Assembly (NCBI RefSeq): GCF_016925635.1
Contig: NZ_CP070490.1
Location: 4,532,001-4,596,000, forward strand
Direction of reading: 5' to 3'
DNA length: 64,000 nucleotides
From: Lysinibacillus fusiformis
GTDB lineage: Bacteria > Bacillota > Bacilli > Bacillales_A > Planococcaceae
Within the stretch, counting starts at the first letter, position 1, and each line of letters opens with the position of its first letter. Made by a program: the position numbers and the translations under genes. Positions 50,156 through 59,688 of the stretch are shown here, piece after piece. The notes beneath the pieces are model-generated. The model made no database searches, was not told the origin of the DNA, and was given only the letters and a program-made list of their open reading frames with translations.

Positions 50156-51631
50156 TTATACCTTTGCCATTACTAATGACTTTAACGTATTGCTTAAAGC
50201 CTGAATATGGTTCGTCGTATCTGTCATGCTTACTAGAAGCTGATTTTCGTCCTCCACTGAATGTAGAATATCACCCGTAGAAGCTGCATTTTGCTCAGTC
50301 ATGTGATTCAGTTTTTCAATTTGCATTTGGATCACCTCAAATTGTGAGATGGCACTGCTTAATTCATGCATTCCCCTCGTTAAATCTGTATTCGTTTCTG
50401 AAAAAGAATCTTTTAAACTATTAAAGAAATGACTGACATCCTGTAAAAGCTGTTCTCCGTGCTGTAGCGCCTTTTCACCGTCATCTGAACGTTGATGAGC
50501 CTCTGTTGATTTTTCAAACAAAGTTTTCGTCACATTAGTAATGCTGACTGTAATAGCGGCACTTTCCTCTGCTAGCTTACGCACCTCATCAGCTACAATG
50601 GCAAATCCTTTACCATGTTCCCCTGCTCTAGCCGCTTCTATCGCCGCATTTAATGCCAATAAATTGGTTTGTTCTGCAATATGAGTAATTCCCTTTAATA
50701 GGCTATCCACCGTTTGCAGGCTGTGTTGCAGCTCGTTGACAGTTTCCGCAGTAGAGCTCATCGCATGACTCATGACGCTCATTTGAGTCATTGCATCCTG
50801 CATTTTATCCCATCCTGCCGATACTTCTGTTTGTAGCTCCGTAGATTTTGCGACCGTATCCTTCGAAATCGTCAATGTTTTATTGACGAAATGTACAGAG
50901 TCGCCCATTGTGCCATGAATCATTTGTAAACTGGATGCCTCCTGCTGAATACTTGCAGAAATATCCTCTGTGGCTACTAAAATTTGCTTACTAGAGCCAG
51001 AAATCCTTTGCATGGTTTGTTGGAATTGCGTGACATGTTTGTCCAATGCCTGACTGCTCTTTTCAATTTCTTGAAATGTATTTTGTAGTTGATTGAAGGA
51101 TGCTTGTACTTCATTTTGCTGGATTTCTGCATGTTGAATCAGTTCATTCCCCCATTTTGCCAGCAAATAAAAGGCAATAATGACCCCATTCATAATCGCC
51201 AGAAGTGTCACAAAGACAATGGTGTCATCAAATGGCCCCAACAATGATGACGAGTTAACCATATATAAAATGAAAAAACTAAGATTTGTTAGAATGCCAA
51301 AGAAGACGATCAATTCCTTTTTAAAATACAGTGCAATAATCGCCACTGTGCATAGTAAAATATAATGTTTATTTAACGAAAAGCTATCAAGCAAAAATAA
51401 GGTAAATACAACACTTGATGGAATGAGGCCAAAAATAAAGCCTTTGACATACGTTTTTATAGGTAAAAAATAATTACACACCGCCAAGGCAATGACAGCT
51501 AGCCCAATAAATAAAAAATGTATGCCCTTCGATAGAATCATAGGTCCGCATATTAGAATGGCCAAAATTGAAATAATAGCCAAATTTACACGATGGACTT
51601 TTCGTGTATCATAACGAATTTTATTCTCCAT
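50156..51631 (-). CDS. Methyl-accepting chemotaxis protein with multi-helix membrane sensor
   Basis: About six transmembrane helices occupy residues 15-165, with no extracellular sensor domain. The cytoplasmic part has two methylation-like helices and the signalling hairpin [20 protein letters not shown] followed by [20 protein letters not shown], the CheA/CheW-binding tip. There is no obvious HAMP domain. The signal may be sensed inside or within the membrane. 491 residues. Confidence 0.92.
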   Translation of the reverse strand: MENKIRYDTRKVHRVNLAIISILAILICGPMILSKGIHFLFIGLAVIALAVCNYFLPIKTYVKGFIFGLIPSSVVFTLFLLDSFSLNKHYILLCTVAIIALYFKKELIVFFGILTNLSFFILYMVNSSSLLGPFDDTIVFVTLLAIMNGVIIAFYLLAKWGNELIQHAEIQQNEVQASFNQLQNTFQEIEKSSQALDKHVTQFQQTMQRISGSSKQILVATEDISASIQQEASSLQMIHGTMGDSVHFVNKTLTISKDTVAKSTELQTEVSAGWDKMQDAMTQMSVMSHAMSSTAETVNELQHSLQTVDSLLKGITHIAEQTNLLALNAAIEAARAGEHGKGFAIVADEVRKLAEESAAITVSITNVTKTLFEKSTEAHQRSDDGEKALQHGEQLLQDVSHFFNSLKDSFSETNTDLTRGMHELSSAISQFEVIQMQIEKLNHMTEQNAASTGDILHSVEDENQLLVSMTDTTNHIQALSNTLKSLVMAKV

Positions 51632-51768
51632 TACTTTCCCCCTAAAAAATGAATAGACATTCAGTTTAATTTTCTATTATTATATAGTATAACTACTACT
51701 TTTTGTAGCTAAATATTGCATTTATAAGCATAAGTTACTTATTTTTGAAATAAAAGGGGGAAATTGAA

Positions 51769-52731
51769 TTGACCAGCGTCCAACAAATCGCACCAAATTT
51801 CTACTGTATTGATACACATGATTTAGGTCGAGAGCAGCGAACAAGCTCCTATCTATTAATTGATGAAAAGATAGCCTTAATCGAAACTTCTGCCAGTCCT
51901 TCCGTACCTTATATTATGGAAGGGCTACAGGAATTAAATATTGCATTAGAGGATATAGACTATGTCATCGTGACACATATCCATTTAGATCATGCAGGCG
52001 GAGCAGGGTTATTTTTGCAAAGCTGCCCTAATGCTAAATTAGTGGTTCATCCACGAGGTGCAGCCCATATGATTGATCCAAGTCGTCTTATCTTCAGTGC
52101 AAAAAGTGTTTATGGCGCTGAATTTGACAAACTCTTTGATCCGATTGTACCCATTGACGCTGCGCGAATTATTGAAATTAGTCATGAACAACGTCTTCAA
52201 TTAGGACAACATCATTTAACGTTTTATCATACAGAAGGCCATGCTAAACATCATGTTTCAATGCTTTATTCCGCTACAAATGGTTTATTTGTAGGAGATA
52301 CGACAGGTGTTCGCTACCCTGAAATGGATGGAGAAGCGATCGATTTAATCATTCCGTCGACCTCTCCAAATCAGTACAATCCTGAAACCATGGAACAATC
52401 CCTGCAATTGTATGAAAAGCTACAAGCAAATGAGTTATATTTCGGTCACTATGGTGCCTATCAAAATCCAGCAGAAGCCTATCGTCAGGTGCGCTATTGG
52501 ACACCGTTCTTTCTAGAAGAAGGTAGAAAAGCGCAAGCAGCATCAAGTCAATTCCAGGAACAAGTTCACTACCTAGATGCTCGCTTAAAGGAACTTTTAT
52601 TCAGCTATTTACAGGAAAACGGCATTCCGTCCGATCATCCTGTCTATCAAACCATTCCATTTGATACCATTGTGTCAGCAATGGGGATACTGGATTACTT
52701 AGAAAAACTAAATGCTCAGGTTCCACACTAA
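51769..52731 (+). CDS. MBL-fold metallohydrolase
   Basis: Metal-binding THIHLDHAGG (about residues 70-79), further ligands in TEGHAKHHVSML and FVGDTTG, and GHYGAY near residue 225 place it in the glyoxalase II-like MBL superfamily. A C-terminal helical part of about 80 residues is extra. TTG start with GGGGGAAA upstream. Substrate unknown. Confidence 0.88.
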   Translation: MTSVQQIAPNFYCIDTHDLGREQRTSSYLLIDEKIALIETSASPSVPYIMEGLQELNIALEDIDYVIVTHIHLDHAGGAGLFLQSCPNAKLVVHPRGAAHMIDPSRLIFSAKSVYGAEFDKLFDPIVPIDAARIIEISHEQRLQLGQHHLTFYHTEGHAKHHVSMLYSATNGLFVGDTTGVRYPEMDGEAIDLIIPSTSPNQYNPETMEQSLQLYEKLQANELYFGHYGAYQNPAEAYRQVRYWTPFFLEEGRKAQAASSQFQEQVHYLDARLKELLFSYLQENGIPSDHPVYQTIPFDTIVSAMGILDYLEKLNAQVPH

Positions 52732-52739
52732 TAGGAAAA

Positions 52740-52777
52740 AGAGGTGTCTCCAATGACTTTGGGGACACCTCTTTTTT
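52740..52777 (+). terminator. Terminator of the MBL gene
   Basis: AGAGGTGTC / GACACCTCT hairpin followed by TTTTT immediately after the stop. Confidence 0.85.
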
Positions 52778-52781
52778 AGAA

Positions 52782-53501
52782 GCGCTCATTTTTGGGTAAA
52801 TCCGCTCTTTTTGCTGTTCGAGGCGCTCCTTTTTTAGGTAAACCCGCTCTTTTTTCTGCTCGAGGCGCTCTTCTTTCAGTTAAACCCGCTCGCTTCTCTG
52901 TTCGAGGCGCTCCTTTTTTAGGTAAACCCGCTCTTTTTTCTGTTCGAGGCGCTCTTCTTTCAGTTAAATCCGCTCACTTTTCTGTTCCAGGCGCTCTTTT
53001 TTCAGGTAAGCCCGCTCGCTTCTCTTTTCAAAGCGCTCCTTTTTCAGGTAAACCCGCTCACTTTTCTGTTCGAGTCGCTCCTTTTTCAGGTAAAACCCGC
53101 TCACTTTTCTGTTCGAGGCGCTCTTTTTTTAGGTAAACCAGCTCTCTTCTCTGTTCAAAGCGCTCCTTTTTCAGGTAAACCCGCTCACTTCTCTGTTCGA
53201 AGCGCTCCTTTTCAGATAAAACCCGCTCGCTTCTCTGTTCAAAGCGCTCCTTTTTCAGGTAAGCCCGCTCTTTTTTCTGCTCGAGGCGCTCCTTTTCAGG
53301 TAAAACCCGCTCACTTTTCTGTTCAAAGCGCTCCTTCTTCAGGTAAACCTGCTCGCTTCTCTGTTCAAAGCGCTCCTTTTCAGATAAAACCCGCTCGCTT
53401 CTCTGTTCAAAGCGCTCCTTTTTCAGGTAAACCTGCTCACTTTTCTGTTCGAGGCGCTCCTTTTTCAGGTAAACCCGCTCACTTCTCTGTTCAAAGCGCT
53501 C
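52782..53501. repeat. 17-unit 42-bp tandem repeat
   Basis: GCGCTC begins units at 52782, 52823, 52865, 52907 and so on to 53454, with a partial at 53496; spacing is 42 bp except one of 41 and one of 43. Each unit has two related 21-bp halves (GCGCTC...AGGTAAAC and CCGCTC...CTGTTCGAG). Since 42 is a multiple of three, both strands stay open over long stretches: the minus strand would give 14-residue units like ERFEQRSERVYLKK, the plus strand GKPALFSVRGAPFL. Neither has a convincing start or ribosome site, so I regard it as a noncoding or conditional repeat. Confidence 0.9.
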
Positions 53502-53558
53502 CAAACCTCATTCAGCAGCGGTCATTCCCTGTCCTCATAAAGAGGCTTATCCCTGTCC

Positions 53559-55376
53559 TCATTCCTTTAATCGATCTAGAACAGCTTGAAAATCCTGTTG
53601 CTCCCCTACTTCACGGAACGATTGAAAGGGATTACTCATTTTTTTTATGCGTTCCATGACAAAAGGAATTGTAAAAAGCGCTGGTGTTAGGTTTTCATTG
53701 ACCTCCTCCCACAGAAGCGGTGTTGCTACTAAGCCCAGTTCATTGCCACGAGTGGAATAAGGAGCAATAATGGTTTTGCCCTCTGCATGCTGCACATAAT
53801 CTAAATACAATTTTTCATGACGATTCTTTTTTAAACGCTCAATTGTATATAAATTCGGCTTTTGCTCACATAAAAAACGACAAACAAATTCTGTAAATAC
53901 ACGAACCTCTTCATAGGTAAACGAATTTGCTGGCAAAGGAATATAAAGCTGTAAGCCTTTACCACCAGATGTTTTAACAAAGGATTGTAGCTGAAAATAA
54001 TCAATAATGTTCTTTAAATCAAGTGCTCCTGAAACGGCTAATGAAAAATCTTGTGCTGAGGGTGGATCTAAATCGAAAACAATCTCTGTTGGATACGGGG
54101 AATGTTGTGTTTGAAATGGAATGTGTAGCTCTAATGCCAGTTGATTTCCAAGCCACAATAATGTTTCCAAGTTATTACACACGATATAATCAATGTCATC
54201 CATCACTGCTGTTGCCACAAAATCAGGCATTTTTTCTGGTCGACTTTTTTGATAAAAGCTTTCACCTGGAACCCCATGCGGATAGCGTATTAGCGTTAGT
54301 GGGCGGTCCTTTAGAAAAGGCAATAAATAGGGCGAGATATTTTGCAAATAGGACAAGTATTGATCCTTTGTAATATCAATTTTTGGCCATACAGGTTTGT
54401 CTGGATGTGTGATAGAAACTGATTCAGGGATAGGATACAGTTGACGCTGCATGTGCTGCCAATGACAATCCTCAGGTAACAACTCTAATCGAAAGGCATG
54501 AAATCTAGGTTCCCGAAGCTTACTACCATCAAAATCAATACAGGCAATTTCAACACAAATAGAAGGCTCAAGTTCCCATAGCTCCTTTTTACGTTTTCCA
54601 TTCGTCTGAAAGAATTTGATAAGTGTTTGATGTTCTTCCTCTGTCATTCCATGCTTAAACGTAACGACTTCTCGTAATTGATTCTCCTCAAAAACTGCAC
54701 CATGAAAATAGCTATTGCTATGGTCGTATTGAGTGACAATGACTGTGACATAACGCCAATTTTTAATTTTTAACCAATGATTTGAACGTATGTTTTCCAG
54801 CCATTTACTTGTTTTTTTCTTGGCAACGATGCCCTCCCCATTGTAAAGCTTGATGGACTGCCATAAGCTCTCGTGCTCCTCACTGCCATGTACAACTTGG
54901 ATAGGCGTTGGATTCTCATAGTCAACGATTGGCCATTTAAACTTCGCAGCAAGCTTGACCAATTGCTCTTTCCGCGTCTTTAAATAGCGGTTATGGAGGG
55001 ATTCTCCTTTAAGCGTTAAAACATCAAATGCTAGATAGCGAAAAGGAAATGAGTTAGCATGTGAGTTAATCACGTCTTGATTTTGCATTCTCCCCCTTTT
55101 TTGAACAACGGCAAAATCACTTTTGTAATGATTGCGTAAATAAACTAATTCCCCATCCAAGGTTAGGGGTAAAAATGTTTGAATCGACGCATGTATTTGC
55201 TGACAAAAAGCCAAAATTTCAGGAAACAAGTGATTTAAATTTCGCCCATTTCTACTAATGAGCTGCGGCTCTTCATCCCAAACGAATAAACAGCGAAAAC
55301 CATCATACTTCGTTTCAAATAGCCATTCATCTCCACTAGGAATATCGTTTGTTTCCGTTAAAAGCATTGGTTTCAT
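53559..55376 (-). CDS. ligD: LigD-type ATP-dependent DNA ligase/polymerase for end joining
   Basis: The ligase domain comes first: nucleotidyl lysine in ETKYDGFRCL (K23), LDGELVYL, GEGIVAKKKTSKW and the OB-fold to about 290. The C-terminal primase-polymerase domain has HPDKPVWPKIDITK, GKGLQLYIPL and the catalytic VFDLDPPS. There is no nuclease domain; the order LIG-POL is that of Bacillus. ATG 55376 after GAAGG begins MKPMLLTET; the frame extends 24 codons further without support. With Ku it repairs double-strand breaks, in Bacillus mainly in spores. Confidence 0.92.
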   Translation of the reverse strand: MKPMLLTETNDIPSGDEWLFETKYDGFRCLFVWDEEPQLISRNGRNLNHLFPEILAFCQQIHASIQTFLPLTLDGELVYLRNHYKSDFAVVQKRGRMQNQDVINSHANSFPFRYLAFDVLTLKGESLHNRYLKTRKEQLVKLAAKFKWPIVDYENPTPIQVVHGSEEHESLWQSIKLYNGEGIVAKKKTSKWLENIRSNHWLKIKNWRYVTVIVTQYDHSNSYFHGAVFEENQLREVVTFKHGMTEEEHQTLIKFFQTNGKRKKELWELEPSICVEIACIDFDGSKLREPRFHAFRLELLPEDCHWQHMQRQLYPIPESVSITHPDKPVWPKIDITKDQYLSYLQNISPYLLPFLKDRPLTLIRYPHGVPGESFYQKSRPEKMPDFVATAVMDDIDYIVCNNLETLLWLGNQLALELHIPFQTQHSPYPTEIVFDLDPPSAQDFSLAVSGALDLKNIIDYFQLQSFVKTSGGKGLQLYIPLPANSFTYEEVRVFTEFVCRFLCEQKPNLYTIERLKKNRHEKLYLDYVQHAEGKTIIAPYSTRGNELGLVATPLLWEEVNENLTPALFTIPFVMERIKKMSNPFQSFREVGEQQDFQAVLDRLKE

Positions 55377-55482
55377 TCCACAATACCTTCTTTGCTTTTT
55401 ATCTTCAGTGTTTGAAGATTTCATTTTAAGATACATAAAAAACCTCAAAATACATCATAGTAAGAAAAACGAGGTGACAATA

Positions 55483-56304
55483 ATGCATACAGTGTGGAAA
55501 GGCAGTATTTCCTTTGGACTGGTCAATATCCCTGTGAAACTACATGCTGCTACTGAAAATAAAGATGTCAAATTGCGTCAGCTTCACAAAGACTGTCATA
55601 CGCCCATTAGCTACAAAAAAGTTTGTGAGGGCTGTAACCAAGAGGTAAAAGATGAAGATATCGTCAAGGCCTATGAATATGCCAAAAATAAATTTGTTGT
55701 GTTGGACCAAGAGGATTTAGAAAACTTGCGTAAGGAAAATGAAGATAAGGCTGTGGAAATTATTGATTTTGTGCAATTAACTGAAATCGATCCGATTTAT
55801 TTTGAGCGTACCTATTTCTTATCGCCCGATTCGACCGGCGCCAAAGCCTATTCATTGTTACGTAAAACATTAGAACAATCAGGAAAAATTGGCATTGCTA
55901 AAATCATTATCCGTTCAAAAGAGCAGCTTGCCATCGTACGTGTTTATCAAAATGCCCTCGTGATGGAAACCATTCACTATCCAGATGAAGTTAGAAGTAT
56001 TGGCGATGTACCCAATATTCCAAGTGAACAGGATGTTGTGCAAAAGGAGCTTGATACTGCACTCATGTTAGTGGAGCAACTAACAACTACATTCAACCCT
56101 GAAAAATATACAGACGATTACCGTAATGCTTTATTAGAACTAATTGAAGAAAAGAAAGCTACGAATACGATAGCTACAAGTGATAATCAACGCCCAATCC
56201 CTGAAAATGTCACCGATTTAATGACAGCGCTACAGGCTTCCTTAGAAAAAACGAAAAAGCCAGCTACAAGAAAACGGACAACACGAACAAAGAAAAATGC
56301 CTAA
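55483..56304 (+). CDS. ku: Ku-type DNA end-binding protein
   Basis: Starting MHTVWKGSISFGLVNIPVKL at ATG 55483, nine bases after GAGGTG; the frame is open far upstream but those codons overlap ligD. The bacterial Ku core runs to about residue 235 (HKDCHTPISYKKVCEGCNQE, VDFVQLTEIDPIYFERTYFL-like), followed by a lysine-rich tail TKKPATRKRTTRTKKN. Homodimers ring DNA ends and recruit LigD. Divergent from ligD with a 106-bp shared promoter region. Confidence 0.95.
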   Translation: MHTVWKGSISFGLVNIPVKLHAATENKDVKLRQLHKDCHTPISYKKVCEGCNQEVKDEDIVKAYEYAKNKFVVLDQEDLENLRKENEDKAVEIIDFVQLTEIDPIYFERTYFLSPDSTGAKAYSLLRKTLEQSGKIGIAKIIIRSKEQLAIVRVYQNALVMETIHYPDEVRSIGDVPNIPSEQDVVQKELDTALMLVEQLTTTFNPEKYTDDYRNALLELIEEKKATNTIATSDNQRPIPENVTDLMTALQASLEKTKKPATRKRTTRTKKNA

Positions 56305-56307
56305 AAA

Positions 56308-56336
56308 AAGCGTATCCTTATTTCGGGATACGCTTT
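56308..56336. terminator. Bidirectional terminator between ku and the kinase-like gene
   Basis: AAAGCGTATCC / GGATACGCTTT right after the ku stop and overlapping the converging stop; A and T tracts on both sides. Confidence 0.75.
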
Positions 56337-56856
56337 AAAATTGCTGAAGGAAGTTATTCAAATCCTTTTTTTGCTGAATCACTAAAATTTTATTTAACAG
56401 ATCACTTTGTTGTTTAAAAAATCTAGGTTTCCCCTTCTGCTCAAAGCGTTTATTCCAACGAAACATTTTAAAGAAGATCGAAAAAGTTGGCTGATAATGA
56501 GCTTTTTCGATGCCCATTTTTTGTTTCATAAATCTTTTTATAATACGAAAGATCCGAACTTTGTAAGGTGTATCAAGAAAGAGAATGCAATCAGCTTGTT
56601 GGAAGCTATCAACAACCCACTCCTCCTGATGTATCCCTTCGATAATCCAACTGTTCGTTTGGAGAATGCTTTGTAAGTGCTCCTTTTTTTCTTCATCTGT
56701 TCTTAGAATATCTCCTGATTCCTTTCGAATCCATGCCACATTATCAAGCTCATAATAAGGAATCTGAAAGGTTTTAGATAACTCCCTCGCCAATGTTGTT
56801 TTCCCACTGCCAACGGACCCAATGATATGTATTCTTTGTGGAAACCCTTTTGTCAT
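56335..56856 (-). CDS. P-loop kinase-like protein (FlaR/AAA type)
   Basis: Walker A IGSVGSGKTTLARELS near the N-terminus, YELDNVAW and IIEGIHQEEWVVDSFQQADC, then LFLDTPYKVRIFRIIKRF. This is the nucleoside-kinase-like family often annotated as DNA topology modulation protein FlaR. 173 residues. Biological substrate unknown. Confidence 0.82.
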   Translation of the reverse strand: MTKGFPQRIHIIGSVGSGKTTLARELSKTFQIPYYELDNVAWIRKESGDILRTDEEKKEHLQSILQTNSWIIEGIHQEEWVVDSFQQADCILFLDTPYKVRIFRIIKRFMKQKMGIEKAHYQPTFSIFFKMFRWNKRFEQKGKPRFFKQQSDLLNKILVIQQKKDLNNFLQQF

Positions 56857-56988
56857 CGAACCCCTCCATTACATATACCTTTGTAGAAATAATTCCTTTA
56901 TTATACAATAAATTTCAGCTTAAAAATTTCCAGAACATAAGTTCCTATTTATGGTATAATGAAGGAAAAACTAGGAGACTCTTTATTT

Positions 56989-57996
56989 ATGACAATACAC
57001 GAGCAAATGCTGCAACAACAAGTAGCTGGTCTCAGCCTTGCCTATATAGAGGATGGAGAGCTTCAGAAAACAGAGTGCTTTGGGCTGTTAGAGGTCGGAA
57101 AAACTACCAGCATCAATACAGAAACCATCTTCAATGCCTGTTCAATCAGTAAACTATTAACAAGCATTTTAGTGCTGAAGCTAGTCGAGCAAGAACTAGT
57201 AGATTTAGATGAGGATATTAATCAAAAACTTACGTCCTGGAAGATACCAGATAATAACTATACTAGGGCAAAAAAAGTAACATTACGACATTTGTTATGT
57301 CATCAGGCAGGTATTATTGACCCTAAAGGCAGCTTTCCTCCCTTACTTTCATTGACACAAATGCCTTCGATGGGCGATATATTACACGGTAAAACACCTT
57401 ATTGTCGCATGCCAATCGAAAGTACCATTGAACCGGGACATGAATTTCATTACTCCGATGCAGCCTTTTGCATCGTTCAATTACTGATTGAGAACACCAC
57501 AGGCTCAATGTTTCCTAAACTCGTGACAGACCTTATTTTTCGACCACTAGCCATGACAAACAGCTTTTTTTCTTCCGAAGTTCCAACTGCTAATACAGCA
57601 AGTGGTCATCATAAAGATGGCACCTTAACAGCCCAAAGACACCCAATCTACCCATACGATGCAGCTTGCGGATTATGGACAACACCGTCAGATCTAGCAA
57701 AATTATTACTAGAGGTAATGCAGGCATTGAAAGGAAAAGGTACACTTGGATTATCTTCAATCCATGAGCTAATTCGTCCTCAAGGATGTAAGGAATGGAT
57801 GGGCCTTGGTGTATTTCTTGATAGTACTGGCGAGCAGCTTGAAATATCCTCCCTTGGCTGGGGAGTTGGCTACCAATGTATGCTAGTGTCCTACCCTCAT
57901 TTAGAAAAAGGCTTTGTTGCCATGTCTAACACCGATACAGGTGTCCATCAAATGCAAGGTCTCTTAGGCGATATCTATCGTTCCTTTGTCAACTAA
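56989..57996 (+). CDS. Serine hydrolase of the beta-lactamase class C family
   Basis: Catalytic SxxK in CSISKLL (about residue 47) and YSDAA in place of the usual YxN (about 150), followed by a GxGWG-like element (SLGWGVG). No signal peptide, so it is cytoplasmic. ATG 56989 follows AGGAG; the ATG at 56959 forms part of a TATAAT -10 box and is unlikely to be the start. Probably an esterase or peptidase and not a resistance enzyme. Confidence 0.85.
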   Translation: MTIHEQMLQQQVAGLSLAYIEDGELQKTECFGLLEVGKTTSINTETIFNACSISKLLTSILVLKLVEQELVDLDEDINQKLTSWKIPDNNYTRAKKVTLRHLLCHQAGIIDPKGSFPPLLSLTQMPSMGDILHGKTPYCRMPIESTIEPGHEFHYSDAAFCIVQLLIENTTGSMFPKLVTDLIFRPLAMTNSFFSSEVPTANTASGHHKDGTLTAQRHPIYPYDAACGLWTTPSDLAKLLLEVMQALKGKGTLGLSSIHELIRPQGCKEWMGLGVFLDSTGEQLEISSLGWGVGYQCMLVSYPHLEKGFVAMSNTDTGVHQMQGLLGDIYRSFVN

Positions 57997-58010
57997 AAAA
58001 GAGGCTCGAT

Positions 58011-58541
58011 TTAAGCCTCTTTCCTCACCTGATAATGCATCTGTACCATTTGACCATATCGCTTTGTCTCCAGTAGCCTTAAATTTTCGAACGGACGTGG
58101 AGATGTAAACAAAGGTATTCCCGAGCCCAGTAAATGTGGTGTGATGGTAATAATCCATTCATCAATTAATTGCTCCTGTAAAAAGGCATCTAGTATAATT
58201 GCTCCACCAACCATCCAAATTTTTGCACCTTTTTGCTCTTTTAATCGTTTAGTAAATGTGACCACATCTTCTTGGACAAAAGTCACATGCTCATTTTCCC
58301 CATTTTGAGCTGTTGTGAACACATAGCATTTTTTATCAGGATAGGGGAACGTATCACTGTGCTCTAGAATATAATCATAAGTTCGTTTTCCCATAATGAC
58401 GGTATCAATGGTTTGATACATATCAGCGTAGCCATTATCTCCTTCTCCCTCCGTTTCTTCCAGCCACTGCAAATCATCATTTTCCTTAGCAATAAATCCA
58501 TCTAAACTCCCTGCAATAAATACCACTATTTCTCGTGACAT
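58011..58541 (-). CDS. Dihydrofolate reductase-family (RibD C-terminal) protein
   Basis: VFIAGSLDGFIAKENDDLQW, DTVIMGKRTYDYIL and WMVGGAIILDAFLQEQLIDE are the characteristic blocks of the YwjB/YyaP-like group. These use NADPH, but substrates are usually unknown. It is divergently transcribed from the WYL regulator, a pairing that suggests control by it. Confidence 0.88.
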   Translation of the reverse strand: MSREIVVFIAGSLDGFIAKENDDLQWLEETEGEGDNGYADMYQTIDTVIMGKRTYDYILEHSDTFPYPDKKCYVFTTAQNGENEHVTFVQEDVVTFTKRLKEQKGAKIWMVGGAIILDAFLQEQLIDEWIITITPHLLGSGIPLFTSPRPFENLRLLETKRYGQMVQMHYQVRKEA

Positions 58542-58640
58542 CTCGTCAGCTCCTCTTTTTTGAAAATCTCTTGTACAATCTCTATACTAAATATAAAACA
58601 TGACAACTATTGGCATGATTAAATAAAAAGGTGAAAGAAT

Positions 58641-59591
58641 ATGTCCAAAGCCAAACGATTAATTGATATTTTGTTATTTGTCAGTGCGAAAAAGAAATTT
58701 ACAGCGCAGGAAATTGCCGACACATTCAATATTTCAGTGCGAACAGTGCATCGCTACCTTTTAGATTTAAGTGATATGGGACTGCCCATCTATGCGGAGC
58801 AAGGTAGACATGGTGGCTATACTGTTTTATCAAATGCAATCCTCCCTCCTATTTTATTTACGGAGGAAGAAGCAGTCGCCATTTTCTTTGCATTTCAATC
58901 TCTGCACTACTATCGTGATTTACCTTTTAATACTGAAATGAAGTCTGTCTCTCAAAAACTATATGACTCCTTACAGCAGGAGGCCAAGAAAAAGGTGGAT
59001 ACGTTGCAATCGTATATGGCCTTTTGGAATCCTAAAAGAGCCATTACAACGCCACTCTTAACAGACGTTTTAGAGGCGATCATCAACCGGTCACAATTGC
59101 ATATCCAGTATGAATCAAAGTCTGGTATCACATCAAAGCATATCCAGCCTATTGGCGTGTACGCTCATGATGGCTTATGGTATATGCCTGCATTGTTGCT
59201 ACCAAATGAAAAAATATTACTCTTCCGTGTCGATCGTATTCATGCCATGACGATCAGTGATAAAAGCCATAAAACGACGATGAATTTGCAACAGTGGCTT
59301 GAAAGTGACTATGCGCCTCAACAGCCTATTCGCTTATATGTAGAATTATCAAGCGAAGGCGTTCGTCAATGTTTAAGTGAGCCCCATCTTGAAAAAGCTG
59401 TTGTTCGACAAAGTGATGGAACAGGCTATATCGATACGATGATTGATCAAAATGAGCTCCACTTTAATAGTTCCCTATTCTTTCGCCTTGGTCAACATGC
59501 GATTGTTAAAGAACCCCAAGCATTGATTCAGCTTTTGCGTCAGCATGCACAGGAGCTATTCGCGATATATCCTGAGCAAACTGAGACCTAA
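58641..59591 (+). CDS. YafY-type HTH/WYL-domain regulator
   Basis: An N-terminal HTH (RLIDILLFVSAKKKFTAQEI, then FNISVRTVHRYLLDLSDMGL and RHGGYTVL) is followed by a WYL domain at about residues 140-225 (SQLHIQYESKSGITSKHIQP, GVYAHDGLWYMPALLLPNEK, LFRVDRIHAM). The C-terminal extension is standard. 316 residues. AAAGGTGAAA before ATG. Likely regulates itself and the divergent reductase gene. Confidence 0.9.
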   Translation: MSKAKRLIDILLFVSAKKKFTAQEIADTFNISVRTVHRYLLDLSDMGLPIYAEQGRHGGYTVLSNAILPPILFTEEEAVAIFFAFQSLHYYRDLPFNTEMKSVSQKLYDSLQQEAKKKVDTLQSYMAFWNPKRAITTPLLTDVLEAIINRSQLHIQYESKSGITSKHIQPIGVYAHDGLWYMPALLLPNEKILLFRVDRIHAMTISDKSHKTTMNLQQWLESDYAPQQPIRLYVELSSEGVRQCLSEPHLEKAVVRQSDGTGYIDTMIDQNELHFNSSLFFRLGQHAIVKEPQALIQLLRQHAQELFAIYPEQTET

Positions 59592-59688
59592 TCTGTTAGA
59601 TGACAATTTTGTCAGATTCGTGTAACCTTCATCGTTACTACTTTTTAGTAAACTTCCTTATACTTGGTTTTGAAGGAGGAGATGAACG

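Noticed and set aside
52782..53501. CRISPR array
   Set aside because: Units are contiguous without unique spacers, so it is a tandem repeat.
53058..53504. 148-codon minus-strand repeat protein
   Set aside because: Frame is a consequence of the 42-bp unit length; the TTG start has no suitable ribosome-site spacing, and the opposite strand is also open.
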